A stretch of 64,000 nt of DNA from Micromonospora mirobrigensis (GCF_900091555.1 NZ_FMCX01000004.1:186001-250000); one strand, 5' to 3'. Shown: positions 34,074-46,336, numbered from the stretch's first letter. Numbers and translations: made by a program. The notes: a model not told the origin generated them from the sequence alone.

Positions 34074-35855
34074 TTACAGGTACTGGCCGGTGTTGCTGGC
34101 GGTCTCTATCGACCGTCCGGCCTCGGCGCCCTTGCCGCCGGAGACAAGCGTGCGGATGTAGACGATCCGCTCGCCCTTCTTGCCGGAGATGCGGGCCCAG
34201 TCGTCGGGGTTGGTGGTGTTGGGCAGGTCCTCGTTCTCGCGGAACTCGTCGACGCAGGCGTCGAGGAGGTGCTGGAGCCGCAGCCCCTTGCGCCCGGAGG
34301 TGAGGAACTCCTTGATGGCCATCTTCTTGCCCCGGTCGACGATGTTCTGGATCATCGCGCCGGAGTTGAAGTCCTTGAAGTAGAGGACTTCCTTGTCGCC
34401 GTTGGCGTAGGTGACCTCGAGGAAGCGGTTCTCCTCGGTCTCCGAGTACATCCGCAGCACCACGGCGTCGATCATCGCGGCCACGGTGGCCTGAGGGTCG
34501 CCACCGTGCTCGGCCAGGTCGTCGGAGTGCAACGGCAGCCCGGAGAGGACGTACTTGGTGAAGATGTCCTTGGCCGCCTCGGCGTCCGGACGCTCGATCT
34601 TGATCTTCACGTCGAGCCGGCCGGGGCGCAGGATGGCCGGGTCGATCATGTCCTCCCGGTTGGAGGCGCCGATCACGATGACGTTCTCCAGCCCCTCCAC
34701 GCCGTCGATCTCGCTGAGCAACTGCGGGACGATGGTGTTCTCCACGTCCGAGGAGACACCGGAGCCACGGGTCCGGAAGATCGAGTCCATCTCGTCGAAG
34801 AACACGATCACCGGGGTGCCCTCGCCGGCCTTCTCCCGGGCGCGCTGGAAGATCAGCCGGATGTGCCGCTCGGTCTCGCCGACGTACTTGTTGAGCAGCT
34901 CCGGGCCCTTGATGTTGAGGAAGAAGCTGGTGTGCCGCTCCTTGCCCTCACGCTCGGCGATCTTCTTGGCCAGCGAGTTGGCCACCGCCTTGGCGATGAG
35001 CGTCTTGCCACAGCCCGGCGGGCCGTAGAGCAGGATGCCCTTGGGCGGTCGGAGCTGGTGCTCGCGGAACAGGTCGGCGTGCAGGAAGGGCAGTTCCACG
35101 GCGTCGCGGATCTGCTCGATCTGCGACTGGAGGCCACCGATGTCGGTGTAGTCGACGTCGGGAACCTCCTCGAGGACCAGCTCCTCGACCTCGCTCTTCG
35201 GGATCCGCTCGTACGCGTACGCCGAGCGGGGCTCGATCATGAGCGAGTCGCCGGCCCGGATCGGCGAACCGATCAGGGTCTCGGCCAGGTGCACGATCCG
35301 TTCCTCGTCGGAGTGCGAGACCACCAGCGCCCGGTCACCCGGAGCGCCCTCGGGGCCCGCCAGGATCTCCTTGAGCATCACCACCTCGCCGACCCGCTCG
35401 TAGCCGAACGCGTCAACGATGTTGAGCGCGTCGTTGAGCAGGACCTCCTGGCCGCGTCGCAGCTCGTCGACGTCCAGCGAGGGCGAGACGGCGACCCGGA
35501 GCTTGCGCCCACCGGTGAACACGTCCACCGTCCCGTCGTCGTGCTTCGCCAGGAAGACGCCGTAGCCACTCGGCGGCTGTGCGAGGCGGTCGATCTCCTC
35601 CTTGAGCGTCACGATCTGCGCGCGAGCCTCCTTGAGGGTGCTCACCAGCCGGTCGTTGTTCTCGGTCAGCCGCGCCAACTGTGCCTGGGTGGCCGCCAGC
35701 CGCTCTTCGAGCTGCCGGACGTGTCGGGGGCTTTCGGTCAACTTGCGCCGCACCAGAGCGAGTTCCTCTTGAAGGAACGCGACCTGCGTGGAGAGATCGT
35801 GGGCCTCCTTCTCCCACCGTGCGGCGCGCGAGTCCGCGTCGTCGCTGCGTGCCAC
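34074..35855 (-). CDS. arc: Proteasome-activating AAA+ ATPase (Mpa/ARC)
   Basis: A 593-residue ATPase that recognises pupylated proteins, unfolds them and feeds the 20S core. An N-terminal coiled coil (residues about 12-92) binds Pup; two OB-type domains lie at about 95-235; the AAA+ module has Walker A GPPGCGKT (278-285), Walker B VFFDEMDS and the second-region RPGRLDVKI. The C-terminus ends GQYL, the gate-opening motif of Mpa. GTG 35855 is preferred (GGGAGG upstream) over longer in-frame starts. Also named mpa. Separate transcript upstream of dop. Confidence 0.96.
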   Translation of the reverse strand: MARSDDADSRAARWEKEAHDLSTQVAFLQEELALVRRKLTESPRHVRQLEERLAATQAQLARLTENNDRLVSTLKEARAQIVTLKEEIDRLAQPPSGYGVFLAKHDDGTVDVFTGGRKLRVAVSPSLDVDELRRGQEVLLNDALNIVDAFGYERVGEVVMLKEILAGPEGAPGDRALVVSHSDEERIVHLAETLIGSPIRAGDSLMIEPRSAYAYERIPKSEVEELVLEEVPDVDYTDIGGLQSQIEQIRDAVELPFLHADLFREHQLRPPKGILLYGPPGCGKTLIAKAVANSLAKKIAEREGKERHTSFFLNIKGPELLNKYVGETERHIRLIFQRAREKAGEGTPVIVFFDEMDSIFRTRGSGVSSDVENTIVPQLLSEIDGVEGLENVIVIGASNREDMIDPAILRPGRLDVKIKIERPDAEAAKDIFTKYVLSGLPLHSDDLAEHGGDPQATVAAMIDAVVLRMYSETEENRFLEVTYANGDKEVLYFKDFNSGAMIQNIVDRGKKMAIKEFLTSGRKGLRLQHLLDACVDEFRENEDLPNTTNPDDWARISGKKGERIVYIRTLVSGGKGAEAGRSIETASNTGQYL

Positions 35856-36017
35856 GTCCCACCTCCCCGGGGGGCTTGAACGTTCTTGCCTAACACTAGC
35901 CGCTGTGAGCCCGATTCGGTCCCACGCAACGCCCTCGTCACTGAACCTTGATCGCCAGGGTGGCCTCCGGGGCAGGTCCGGGCGTTCGGGTACCGTCGAG
36001 GCGTGGGACGGGAGAAC

Positions 36018-36326
36018 ATGGGGGGTGCACCGGTGGCCGAGGTCGCGACCGATCAGTTGCAGGTCTGGGTGGACCAGGATCTCTGCACGGGTGACGGGCT
36101 CTGCGTGCAGTACGCGCCGGAGGTCTTCGAGTTCGACGTCGACGGCCTGGCGTACGTCAAGGGCGCCGACGGGGAGCTGCGGCTGGCCCCGGGCAGCCGG
36201 GTCGACGTGCCGGAGCACCTGCGCCTCGAGGTGATCGACTCGGCGAAGGAGTGCCCGGGCGACTGCATCCACGTAGTGCGCGGCAGCGACGGCGTCGAGG
36301 TGGCCGGCCCGGACGCCGAGGACTGA
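36018..36326 (+). CDS. Single-cluster ferredoxin
   Basis: A 102-residue ferredoxin. Cluster ligands lie in DLCTGDGLC (Cys-x2-Asp-x2-Cys) and [12 protein letters not shown] (Cys-Pro near the end). The Asp takes the place of the usual second cysteine, as in ferredoxins with a [3Fe-4S] or Asp-ligated [4Fe-4S] cluster, often partners of cytochromes P450. ATG 36018 has GGGAGA just before it; GTG 36003 and GTG 36033 are alternatives. Divergent from mpa/arc. No P450 is adjacent. Confidence 0.85.
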   Translation: MGGAPVAEVATDQLQVWVDQDLCTGDGLCVQYAPEVFEFDVDGLAYVKGADGELRLAPGSRVDVPEHLRLEVIDSAKECPGDCIHVVRGSDGVEVAGPDAED

Positions 36327-36365
36327 CCGGCCCACCGGCGCCCGGGGCGGACGGCGGGCCGGCGC

Positions 36366-36935
36366 TCAGAGCACCGGCCGGCCGACCACCGAGGCGACCA
36401 GCCGGGCGAACTCCTCCAGCCGGGCGATCTGGCCGGCGCCGCCGTCGTCGAGGGTCTTGCCGAAGCGCAGCGCGTCGTGCCGGGGCGCCCCGGCCACCTC
36501 GTCACCGGGCGGCGCCTCGTCCAGCGAGGTGAGCAGCAGGTAGACGTCGATGCTGTCGACCCGGATCTCACCGCTCTCGGCCCGGGTGAGCCGCCGCCGG
36601 CAGCCGACCTCGGTGACGGTGGTCACCGGCACCACCCGCAGCGACGAGGTCATCGAGCCCGGCGGCCCCTCCCCCGGCGGGACGTCCTCGCCGTGCCAGA
36701 GCACCAGCCGGCTGCCGTCGCAGACGACGACCTCCTGCCAGACCCCGTTGACCTCGTTGACGAAGCGTTCCAGGGTGAAGCCGAGCACGGAGGCGCCGCG
36801 CAGCACCCCACCGAGGGCCTCCAGGGCCACGTCGGGGTCGCGCAGGTAGGCCCGGGCGGCCGATTCCAGGTCCTGGTACGGCGACCAGTCGGGAAAGACT
36901 GCGGACACGTCGCCGTTGAAGCCGGCCCGGCTCAC
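36366..36935 (-). CDS. Conserved hypothetical protein
   Basis: A 189-residue soluble protein. MSRAGFNGDVSAVFPDWSPYQDLESAARAYLRDPDVALEALGG begins a helical part, then a beta-rich stretch (SSLRVVPVTTVTEVGCRRRLTRAESGEIRVDSIDVYLLLTSLDEA), then an Arg/Leu helix. I recognise no domain. It sits between the ferredoxin and trmI on the minus strand, converging on the ferredoxin. The codon pattern and length speak for a real gene. Confidence 0.7.
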   Translation of the reverse strand: MSRAGFNGDVSAVFPDWSPYQDLESAARAYLRDPDVALEALGGVLRGASVLGFTLERFVNEVNGVWQEVVVCDGSRLVLWHGEDVPPGEGPPGSMTSSLRVVPVTTVTEVGCRRRLTRAESGEIRVDSIDVYLLLTSLDEAPPGDEVAGAPRHDALRFGKTLDDGGAGQIARLEEFARLVASVVGRPVL

Positions 36936-37115
36936 GCGGTCGCCTCCGACCGGTCGACCGCGCCGCGCCGGACGCCGTTGCGCACGCTCATGCCACCCCC
37001 TCCCCAGGGCCGGTCCACGCCGCGGGCGAGGATACGCGGTTGCGCGCCTCGCTCACCCACCGGCTGCCCAGGTTTCGGCGGCGGTTCCCGTCGTTCCTGG
37101 TCACGCCGGTGGGCC

Positions 37116-39263
<2,148 letters not shown>

Positions 39264-39334
39264 CTACGCGGCGCGGATCATGCTCCGGTGCGGCGACGGA
39301 GGGGCTGTCACACCGGTGGCCTAACCTTCCGGGC

Positions 39335-40297
39335 ATGACGGCGGAACCGGTGATCGACGGACAGGAAACCCTCGCCCTGCGCGGCGCCGCCCCGGCGTCC
39401 GGGGACGGGGCGTCCACCACGGTGGTGGTGCCGCCGCCCTCGGTGCGGGCGTCGCTGTCGCCGTCGCGGGCGGCGGATTTCAAGACCTGCCCGCTGCTCT
39501 ACCGGTTCCGCAGCATCGACCGGCTGCCGGAGCGGCCGACCGTGGAGCAGGCCCGGGGCACCCTGGTGCACGCGGTGCTGGAGCGGCTGTTCGACCTGCC
39601 GGCGGCGACGCGTACCCCGGCGTCGGCCGGTGACCTGGTGGCCCCGCAGTGGGACCGGCTGGTCACCGAGCAGCCGGAGCTGGCCGGGCTCTTCGAGGCC
39701 GGCGACGAGGTCGGCCCGGCGGAGTTCCTGCGCTCGGCGGCGGCCCTGTTGGAGGGCTACTTCGCGGTGGAGGACCCGAGCCGGCTGGAGCCGGCCGAGC
39801 GGGAGAGCCTGATCTCCGCGGTGGTCGACGACGAGCTGCTGATCCGCGGCTACCTCGACCGGCTGGACGTGGCGCCGGACGGCGCGTTGCGGGTGGTCGA
39901 CTACAAGACCGGCGGGGCGCCGCGCGAGGCGTTCGAGGCGCGGGCGCTGTTCCAGCTGAAGTTCTACGCCCTGGTGCTGTGGCGCACCCGTGGGGTGGTG
40001 CCCCGGGTGCTGCGGCTGCTCTACCTCAAGGACGCCGAGGTCTGTGACTACTCGCCCGACGCCGACGAACTGCTGCGCTTCGAGCGCACCGTGGTGGCGC
40101 TCTGGCAGGCGATCGAGCAGGCCACCGCGCGGCAGGACTTCCGGCCCCGGCCGAGCCGGCTCTGCGACTGGTGCAGCCACCAGGCGCACTGCCCGACGTT
40201 CGGCGGCACGCCGCCGCCGTTCCCGGTCGCGGCCGGCGCCGCCGATCCGCTGACCGACGCCCGCTCCCGGCCGGCCGCGCCGGGCGCCGACGAGTAG
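39335..40297 (+). CDS. RecB-family PD-(D/E)XK exonuclease with Fe-S cysteines
   Basis: A 320-residue nuclease of the RecB/Cas4-like group. SPSRAADFKTCPLLYRFRSID near residue 42, GTLVHAVLERLF near 83, and the catalytic core RGYLDRLDV...LRVVDYKTG near 170-193 (Asp, Asp-x-Lys) are intact. Four cysteines, Cys52 and Cys277/280/286 (CDWCSHQAHC), fit an iron-sulphur cluster as in AddB. The first 38 residues look disordered. A RecB-like gene near trmI also occurs in mycobacteria. Confidence 0.9.
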   Translation: MTAEPVIDGQETLALRGAAPASGDGASTTVVVPPPSVRASLSPSRAADFKTCPLLYRFRSIDRLPERPTVEQARGTLVHAVLERLFDLPAATRTPASAGDLVAPQWDRLVTEQPELAGLFEAGDEVGPAEFLRSAAALLEGYFAVEDPSRLEPAERESLISAVVDDELLIRGYLDRLDVAPDGALRVVDYKTGGAPREAFEARALFQLKFYALVLWRTRGVVPRVLRLLYLKDAEVCDYSPDADELLRFERTVVALWQAIEQATARQDFRPRPSRLCDWCSHQAHCPTFGGTPPPFPVAAGAADPLTDARSRPAAPGADE

Positions 40298-40407
40298 CCA
40301 CCGGGCGGCCCCCGACGGCGGGCGCCTGGGCGACAATGCGCGGTGCAACGGCCGGAGCCTGGCCGCGAAGGACCGGGCCCGGGCCACGGCGACGACCGGG
40401 AGGCCGG

Positions 40408-41094
40408 ATGACCGACAGCGCGCGAGCGACCCGTCCGGTGCGCGTCCTGCTCGCCGACGATCAGCCGCTGCTGCGCGCCGGCTTCCGGATGGTGCTGGGC
40501 ACCGAGGCGGACCTGGACATCGTGGGCGAGGCGGCCGACGGGGTGGAGGCGGTCGAGCTGGCCCGCCGGCTGTCGCCCGACGTGGTGCTGATGGACGTCC
40601 GGATGCCGCGGCTGGACGGGGTGGCGGCGACCCGGGCGATCGTCGAGGCCCGGCTGCCGGTGCGGGTGCTGGTGCTGACCTCCTTCGACCTGGACGAGTA
40701 CGTGGTGGGCGCGGTGCGGGCCGGGGCGTACGGCTTCCTGGCCAAGGACGTGCCGGCCGAGGACCTGGTGGCGGCGATCCGGACGGTCGCGGCCGGCGAG
40801 GCGGCGGTGACCCCGCGCATCCTCAAGCGGCTGCTGGACCGCTTCGCCGAGTTGCTGCCCGATCCGGCGGTGGATCCGCCTCGGCTGTTCAACGCGTTGA
40901 CCGAGCGGGAGCGGGAGGTGCTCGTGCAGGTGGCGCGGGGGCTGTCGAACGCGGAGGTCGCCCGGGTGCTGGCGGTGAGCGAGACCACGGTCAAGACCCA
41001 CGTCGGGCACCTGCTGACCAAGTTGGGCCTGCGGGACCGGGTGCAGGCGGTGGTGCTGGCGTACGAGTCGGGTCTGGTACGTCCCCGGGCGTAG
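40408..41094 (+). CDS. NarL/FixJ-family response regulator (orphan)
   Basis: A 228-residue regulator: receiver domain with acidic pair ADDQ near residue 16 and phospho-acceptor Asp in VVLMDVRMPRLDG near residue 60, lysine in GFLAKDVPAEDL near 112; LuxR-type HTH at about residues 160-220 (LTEREREVLVQVARGLSNAEVARVLAVSETTVKTHVGHLLTKLG). No histidine kinase gene is next to it. ATG 40408 follows GGGAGGCCGG. It ends upstream of an ABC/FtsX exporter, a plausible target, but this is only proximity. Confidence 0.9.
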   Translation: MTDSARATRPVRVLLADDQPLLRAGFRMVLGTEADLDIVGEAADGVEAVELARRLSPDVVLMDVRMPRLDGVAATRAIVEARLPVRVLVLTSFDLDEYVVGAVRAGAYGFLAKDVPAEDLVAAIRTVAAGEAAVTPRILKRLLDRFAELLPDPAVDPPRLFNALTEREREVLVQVARGLSNAEVARVLAVSETTVKTHVGHLLTKLGLRDRVQAVVLAYESGLVRPRA

Positions 41095-41413
41095 CGGCCC
41101 CGCCCGCGGCCGTGCACCGGGCGTACCCGGGGATCCGCCTCCGGACGGACGACGGCGCTTGCCGTCGTCACCTACCGTGACCGCAGGCGGTGCGACGGGG
41201 TTGATCCTCACGTGGCGTCAGGTCCTACCGTCGACCACGCCACGCGCGGCGGTCGGGGATGACCCTGAGTCGGTCTCGGGGCCGACCCGCAGCGAAAGAT
41301 CGGCACCGGCTCCGCCGCCAGGCGGACGGTTCGGGGCCGCGCGGCACGGAGGATGGAGTCGCCGCACCGACCAGCGGGGGCGGTGCGACCACGGTCAGGA
41401 AGAGGTAGATGAC
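41095..41413 (+). other. 319-bp intergenic region ahead of ABC/FtsX exporter
   Basis: It contains a 9-bp hairpin with a GCTT loop at 41148-41169 (GACGACGGC/GCCGTCGTC), a likely terminator of the regulator gene, and the ribosome binding site AGGAAGAGG of the exporter ATPase. GGTGCGAC occurs twice (near 41188 and 41382). No convincing sigma-A promoter and no small gene were seen; the exporter promoter should lie here. Confidence 0.5.
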
Positions 41414-42181
41414 GTGACGGCTACGGTGGGCCGGCAGGCCGGGGCTGCGGCCCGGGCCGACGACGTGTGGAAGGTGTACGGCAGCGGTGAGGCGCAGGTC
41501 GTCGCGCTGCGGGGGGTGACCGCGGAGTTCGAACGCGGCCGGTTCACGGCCATCATGGGCCCCTCCGGCTCGGGCAAGTCGACGCTGATGCACTGCCTGG
41601 CCGGGCTGGACTCGGTCACCCGGGGCACGGTGTCGATCGGCGAGACCATGGTGACCGGGCTGGGGGACGCCGGGCTGACGAAGCTGCGCCGGGACAAGGT
41701 GGGCTTCATCTTCCAGCAGTTCAACCTGCTGCCCACGTTGACCGCGCAGGAGAACATCCTGCTGCCGCTGTCGATCGCCGGGCGCCGGCCGGACCCGGCC
41801 TGGTACGACACGGTGATCGACACGGTCGGGCTGCGGGACCGGTTGGGGCACCGTCCGGCGCAGCTCTCCGGCGGTCAGCAGCAGCGGGTGGCGTGCGCGC
41901 GGGCGCTGGTCGCCCGCCCGGAGGTTATCTTCGCCGACGAGCCGACCGGCAACCTGGACTCCCGCTCCGGCGCGGAGGTGCTCGCCTTCCTGCGCGACTC
42001 GGTACGCGCCCACGGGCAGACCATCGTGATGGTCACCCACGACCCGACCGCCGCGGCGTACGCCGACCGGGTGGTCTTCCTGGCCGACGGGCAGATCGTC
42101 TCGGAGCTGACCGAGCCGACGGCGGAGACCGTGCTGGACACGATGAAGAAGCTGGACACCGCGGCCGAGGTGACCCGCTGA
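41414..42181 (+). CDS. ABC transporter ATP-binding protein (MacB/LolD type)
   Basis: A 255-residue ATPase: Walker A GPSGSGKST near residue 54, Q-loop FIFQQFNLLP, signature LSGGQQQR, Walker B VIFADEPTGNLDS and H-loop VTHDP. The TAQENILLPL segment and the GNLDS motif are typical of MacB/LolD-type ATPases that drive mechanotransmission rather than transport through their permease. GTG start; its stop overlaps the permease ATG by one base (TGATG). Confidence 0.93.
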   Translation: MTATVGRQAGAAARADDVWKVYGSGEAQVVALRGVTAEFERGRFTAIMGPSGSGKSTLMHCLAGLDSVTRGTVSIGETMVTGLGDAGLTKLRRDKVGFIFQQFNLLPTLTAQENILLPLSIAGRRPDPAWYDTVIDTVGLRDRLGHRPAQLSGGQQQRVACARALVARPEVIFADEPTGNLDSRSGAEVLAFLRDSVRAHGQTIVMVTHDPTAAAYADRVVFLADGQIVSELTEPTAETVLDTMKKLDTAAEVTR

Positions 42182-44730
42182 TGTTCCGGGCCACCCTCAA
42201 GAGCCTGCTCGCCCGCAAGGTACGGCTGATCCTGTCCGGCCTGGCGGTGGTGCTGGGCGTCATGTTCGTCTCCGGCGCGTTCGTGCTGACCGACACGCTG
42301 GGCCGCTCGTTCGACCAGGTCTTCGCCGACGCCTACGAGGGGGTCGACGTCAACGTCTCGGCGAAGCCGAAGGTGGCGGTCGGCGAGACCGAGGGCGAGC
42401 AGGTCACGGCGCCCGTGCCGGGCGCCGTACTGCAACAGGTGCGCGGGGTGCCGGGGGTCGCCGAGGCGACCGGTGTGGTGGCTTCCGACGGTGCGCTGCT
42501 GATCGGCAGCAACGGCAAGGCCGTCACCTCGTTCGGGCCGCCGCAGCTGGGTGAGAACTGGCTCGGCGAGGACGACGTGGTGAAGCTGCGGGAGGGGCGC
42601 GAGCCCCGAGCGGACACCGAGATCGTGGTCAACGCCGCGCTGGCGCAGGCGGCGAAGGTGAAGGTGGGCGACCGGGTCGGCGTGCTGACCCTGGCGCCGA
42701 GGCAGAACTTCACCCTGGTCGGCGTCTTCGGCTACAGCGGTGGCCGGGACTCCGTCGGCGGGGTGAACGAGGTCGCGTTCACCACCCCGGTGGCGCAGCA
42801 GCTGATGCTGGGCAAGAAGGACACCTTCACGAACATCCGGGTCAGGGCCGCCGACGGGGTCGACGACGCGGCGTTGCGCGACGACGTGGCGCGGGCCCTG
42901 GGCGACGGCTACCAGGTGAGGACCGGCGCCCAGGAGTCGGCGGCCGCCTCCGCCGGGCTCAAGGAGGGGCTGTCGTTCTTCAACAAGGTGCTGCTCGGCT
43001 TCGCCGCGGTGGCGCTGCTGGTGGGCACCTTCCTGATCCTCAACACCTTCTCGATCATCGTGGCGCAGCGGACCCGGGAGCTGGCGTTGATGCGCGCCAT
43101 CGGTGCCAGCGGGCGGCAGATCGTGGGCTCGGTGGTGCTGGAGGCGGTGGCGATCGGCCTGGTCGCCTCGGTGCTGGGGCTGGGCGCCGGCATCGGGGTG
43201 GGGGCGCTGCTGGCGTACCTGTTCGGCAAGCTCGCCGGCGGTCTGACCCTGGCGGGGCTGGGGGTGCCGGCCGCAGCGGTGATCGGCGCGTTCGCCGTCG
43301 GCCTGGTCATCACGGTGGTGGCGGCGCTGCTGCCGGCGCTGCGGGCGGCGCGGATCCCACCGATCGCGGCCATGCAGGACGTGGCCACCCCGGACCGGCC
43401 GCTGACCAGGGTGACCGTGGGCGGTGCCCTGGTCACGGCGGTCGGGGCGGTGCTGCTCTTCCTCGGGCTCACCGACAACGCCGGCGACCGGACGCTGCCG
43501 ACCATCCTCGGTGGGGTGCTCTTCACCTTCATCGGGGTCGCGCTGCTCACCCCGCTGATCAGTCGGCCGGTGGTGACGCTGCTCGGGTCGCTGTTCGCCT
43601 GGTCGGTGCCGGGCAAGCTGGGCCGGCTCAACTCCGGCCGCAACCCGCGCCGCACGGCGATCACCGCCGCCGCGCTGATGGTCGGCATCGCGCTGGTGAC
43701 CGGGGTGACGGTGATCCTGGACTCGGCGAAGGGCAGCATCACCAGGCTGGCCCAGGACCGGATCTCGGCGGAGCTGGTGATCGCCGGGCCGCAGGGCGGT
43801 CCGCGCCCGCCGAGCTTCGATCCGGCGGTGCTGGAGCGGGCCGCCGCGATCCCCGGGGTGGCCCTGGTCGACGGCGAGTACGGCGACCTGGCGGTGGTGA
43901 ACGGGGAGAAGACCTTCGTGGGCGCGTCGAGCGACCCGACGGCGCTCACGCGGGTGTTCGGGGCGAAGCGGGTGGCCGGCGACATCAGCCGGCTCGGCCC
44001 GGACCAGATGCTGTTCAGCGCGGACACCGCGAAGTCCCGCGGGGTGCAGGTGGGCCAGCAGGTCACCGTCCAGCCGTCGCGGGGCGAGGCCCGGACCTAC
44101 ACGGTCAGCGGCATCTACGAAAGCTCCCAGCTGACCAACCCGGCGGTGGTGCCGGTGGCGGCGGCGAAGGACTTCCGCATCCCCAAGCCGATCCAGGGCT
44201 ACGTGCAGCTCGCGCCCGGGGCCCGGGTCGCCGACGTCCAGCCGCAGCTGGACCGGTTGCTGGCCGACAGCCCGGAGGTGTCGGTGGCCGACCGGGACGC
44301 CTTCATCAAGCAGCAGACCAGCCAGTTGGACACGCCGCTGACGATGATCCAGATCCTGTTGGCGCTGGCGATCGTGATCGCGGTGCTGGGCATCGTCAAC
44401 ACGCTGGCCCTGTCGGTGCTGGAACGCACCCGGGAGCTGGGCCTGCTGCGGGCGATCGGGCTGCGCCGGGCGCAGACCATGGGCATGATCACCGTGGAGG
44501 CGGTGGTGATCTCGGTGTTCGGCGCCCTGCTCGGCGTGGTGGTCGGCACCGGGCTGGGCGCGGCCGTGGTCCGGGCGCTCAAGGACGAGGGGATCACCGA
44601 CCTGGTCCTGCCGTGGGGTCGGATGGGTGTCTTCCTGCTCCTGGCCGCGATCGTCGGGGTGGTCGCCGCGGTGGTGCCGGCCATCCGGGCCGCCCGGATC
44701 AACGTCCTGGGCGCCATCGCCCACGACTGA
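42181..44730 (+). CDS. FtsX-like ABC transporter permease
   Basis: An 849-residue membrane protein. It has an N-terminal transmembrane helix (residues about 13-35), a large external MacB-type domain, a first FtsX unit (about 265-400), further helices near 420-480, a second external domain and a C-terminal FtsX unit (about 720-845). TRELALMRAIGASGRQIVGSV and TRELGLLRAIGLRRAQTMGMI are the two paired coupling motifs. Proteins of this layout in actinobacteria are implicated in lipid, lipoprotein or antimicrobial peptide handling; the substrate is unknown. A hairpin terminator follows. Confidence 0.92.
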   Translation: MFRATLKSLLARKVRLILSGLAVVLGVMFVSGAFVLTDTLGRSFDQVFADAYEGVDVNVSAKPKVAVGETEGEQVTAPVPGAVLQQVRGVPGVAEATGVVASDGALLIGSNGKAVTSFGPPQLGENWLGEDDVVKLREGREPRADTEIVVNAALAQAAKVKVGDRVGVLTLAPRQNFTLVGVFGYSGGRDSVGGVNEVAFTTPVAQQLMLGKKDTFTNIRVRAADGVDDAALRDDVARALGDGYQVRTGAQESAAASAGLKEGLSFFNKVLLGFAAVALLVGTFLILNTFSIIVAQRTRELALMRAIGASGRQIVGSVVLEAVAIGLVASVLGLGAGIGVGALLAYLFGKLAGGLTLAGLGVPAAAVIGAFAVGLVITVVAALLPALRAARIPPIAAMQDVATPDRPLTRVTVGGALVTAVGAVLLFLGLTDNAGDRTLPTILGGVLFTFIGVALLTPLISRPVVTLLGSLFAWSVPGKLGRLNSGRNPRRTAITAAALMVGIALVTGVTVILDSAKGSITRLAQDRISAELVIAGPQGGPRPPSFDPAVLERAAAIPGVALVDGEYGDLAVVNGEKTFVGASSDPTALTRVFGAKRVAGDISRLGPDQMLFSADTAKSRGVQVGQQVTVQPSRGEARTYTVSGIYESSQLTNPAVVPVAAAKDFRIPKPIQGYVQLAPGARVADVQPQLDRLLADSPEVSVADRDAFIKQQTSQLDTPLTMIQILLALAIVIAVLGIVNTLALSVLERTRELGLLRAIGLRRAQTMGMITVEAVVISVFGALLGVVVGTGLGAAVVRALKDEGITDLVLPWGRMGVFLLLAAIVGVVAAVVPAIRAARINVLGAIAHD

Positions 44731-44746
44731 GTCGACGGCAACCGCG

Positions 44747-44775
44747 ACGGCCCCACGCCACCGGCGTGGGGCCGT
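44747..44775. terminator. Hairpin between permease and HAD genes
   Basis: ACGGCCCCACGCC (44747-44759) and GGCGTGGGGCCGT (44763-44775) form a 13-bp stem with a three-base loop, 16 bases after the permease stop and 37 bases from the convergent HAD stop. Likely bidirectional. Confidence 0.75.
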
Positions 44776-44812
44776 CCGGCGTCCGGGTCCCGATCGACGG
44801 GACGCCGCCGGC

Positions 44813-45460
44813 TCAGGCCGGTGGTTCGCCGAGCAGCGCCGCCAGCAGCTCCAGGTCCGCCGCGGTGAGGCTCTCCAGCTGGTGTACGCCGTCGGCGGCC
44901 GGGATCGGCACCTCCAGCGGTACGGCCAGCACCGCCGCGCCGGCGGCCAACGCGCTCGCCACCCCGGTCGGCGAGTCCTCGATCGCCACGCACCGCCCGA
45001 TCGGCACGCCGAGCAGCCGGGCGGCGGTCAGGTACGGCTCCGGGTGCGGCTTGGCCGCGTCCACCTCGTCGCCGCAGACCACCGCGTCGAAACTGTCCCG
45101 GCCGAGGGTGTCCAGGGCGACCTCGACCAGGGGCCGGCCGCTGGAGGTGACCAGCGCGGTGGGGATGCCGGCGGCGCGTACCGCCCGCAGCAGGGCCGAG
45201 GCGCCCGGCCGCCAGGCCAGGCCGGTGCGGAACAACTCCAGGATGCGTTCGTTGATCCAGGCGGCGCTGGCCTGCGGGTCCCGCTCCGGCTGGCCGAGGT
45301 CGTCGTGCACGATCCGCATCGAGGCGGCCATGCTGGTGCCCACGATGGCACGCCGGGCGGCGGCGGAGAGCGTGCCGCCGTACGTCGCCGCCAGCTCCTG
45401 GAGCGCGACGTCCCAGAGTTTCTCGCTGTCGACCAGCGTGCCGTCCATGTCGAAGAGCAC
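44813..45460 (-). CDS. HAD-superfamily phosphatase (beta-phosphoglucomutase-like)
   Basis: A 215-residue complete HAD enzyme: motif I LFDMDGTLVDSE with nucleophile Asp4 and Asp6, motif II ALVTSSGRPL, motif III KPHPEPYL and motif IV AIEDSPTGVASALAAG. The helical cap lies between motifs I and II. The family acts on sugar phosphates. The annotated GTG is the first conventional start; GGGAGG followed by CTG about 24 bases upstream could give a slightly longer protein. Confidence 0.9.
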   Translation of the reverse strand: MLFDMDGTLVDSEKLWDVALQELAATYGGTLSAAARRAIVGTSMAASMRIVHDDLGQPERDPQASAAWINERILELFRTGLAWRPGASALLRAVRAAGIPTALVTSSGRPLVEVALDTLGRDSFDAVVCGDEVDAAKPHPEPYLTAARLLGVPIGRCVAIEDSPTGVASALAAGAAVLAVPLEVPIPAADGVHQLESLTAADLELLAALLGEPPA

Positions 45461-45583
45461 GGCGGCGGGGTGTGAGCTGCTCAGCGGATCCTCCCGGGGT
45501 GTGGCGTACCCGGGGATCCTCTCAACCGGGCGCGCCGCGGCCCGCGGGGGTCCCGGCGCGGGGTGACCCAGGTCCCCCCGCTG

Positions 45584-46336
45584 TCAGTTCAGGTCGCAGG
45601 CGTCCAGGGACTTCTCGTAGCCGCGGAAGAACGACTCGGTGCGCTGTTCGGCGGTGCCGTGGGCGCCCTCGGCGAACCAGGGCTGGTCCGGGTCGTCGCC
45701 GACCGCGAGCAGCCCCTCGCGCAGCTCGTCCAGGTCGCCGTCCTGGAGGGTGAGCGTCTTGGCCCGCACCGAGTCGCCGATGTACGCCCCGGCCATGCAG
45801 TCGGCCTGCAACTCCTGCTGGATGGTGTAGCTGTAGCGGATGCCGAGGCGCACCTGGACGCCGTGGGCGTACTCGTGGCCGAGCAGGTAGAACACGAACG
45901 CGTCGCCGATCTTGCGGAACGCCTGGACGGACCAGTTCACGTCGTAGGCGATGAAGTCCCCGGCCGAGCAGTAGACGGCGTTGTTGCGGGGCAGCGGCTG
46001 GTTGCCGCAGGACACCTCGCCGCCGCGCTGGTACGGGATGACCCGCCGGATCGGCCGGAACCGCTCGCCGGAGGCCTTGAACTGGGCGGTCCAGTACTGC
46101 TGGGCACCGCCCACCGCGCCGTTGAAGTCCTCCTTGAACTCCGCGACGCTGGTGGTGCCGTCGGCCCGGGTGGCCTGCGGGTCGGCCGAGCCGCGGGGCT
46201 CCTGCTGCCCGGGCGGCTGGTCCTGCGGCTCGCCCTGGCTGCTCACCCCGCCGACCGCACAACCGGCGCCGACCAGGACGGCCACCACGAGCCCGGCCAG
46301 CGGTCCCGGCCGCCGACGTCCCGTCTTCTCCCCCAC
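45584..46336 (-). CDS. Neutral zinc metallopeptidase lipoprotein (YpfJ family)
   Basis: A 250-residue secreted lipoprotein. Lipobox LVGAGC near residue 25 after a hydrophobic core; a Gln/Pro-rich linker; then the YpfJ-type domain with zinc motif HEYAHGVQ and the downstream ELQADCMAGAY. GTG 46336 is chosen because GGGGAGG stands five bases ahead; a longer frame from 46414 lacks one. Active outside the membrane; substrate unknown. Confidence 0.88.
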   Translation of the reverse strand: MGEKTGRRRPGPLAGLVVAVLVGAGCAVGGVSSQGEPQDQPPGQQEPRGSADPQATRADGTTSVAEFKEDFNGAVGGAQQYWTAQFKASGERFRPIRRVIPYQRGGEVSCGNQPLPRNNAVYCSAGDFIAYDVNWSVQAFRKIGDAFVFYLLGHEYAHGVQVRLGIRYSYTIQQELQADCMAGAYIGDSVRAKTLTLQDGDLDELREGLLAVGDDPDQPWFAEGAHGTAEQRTESFFRGYEKSLDACDLN

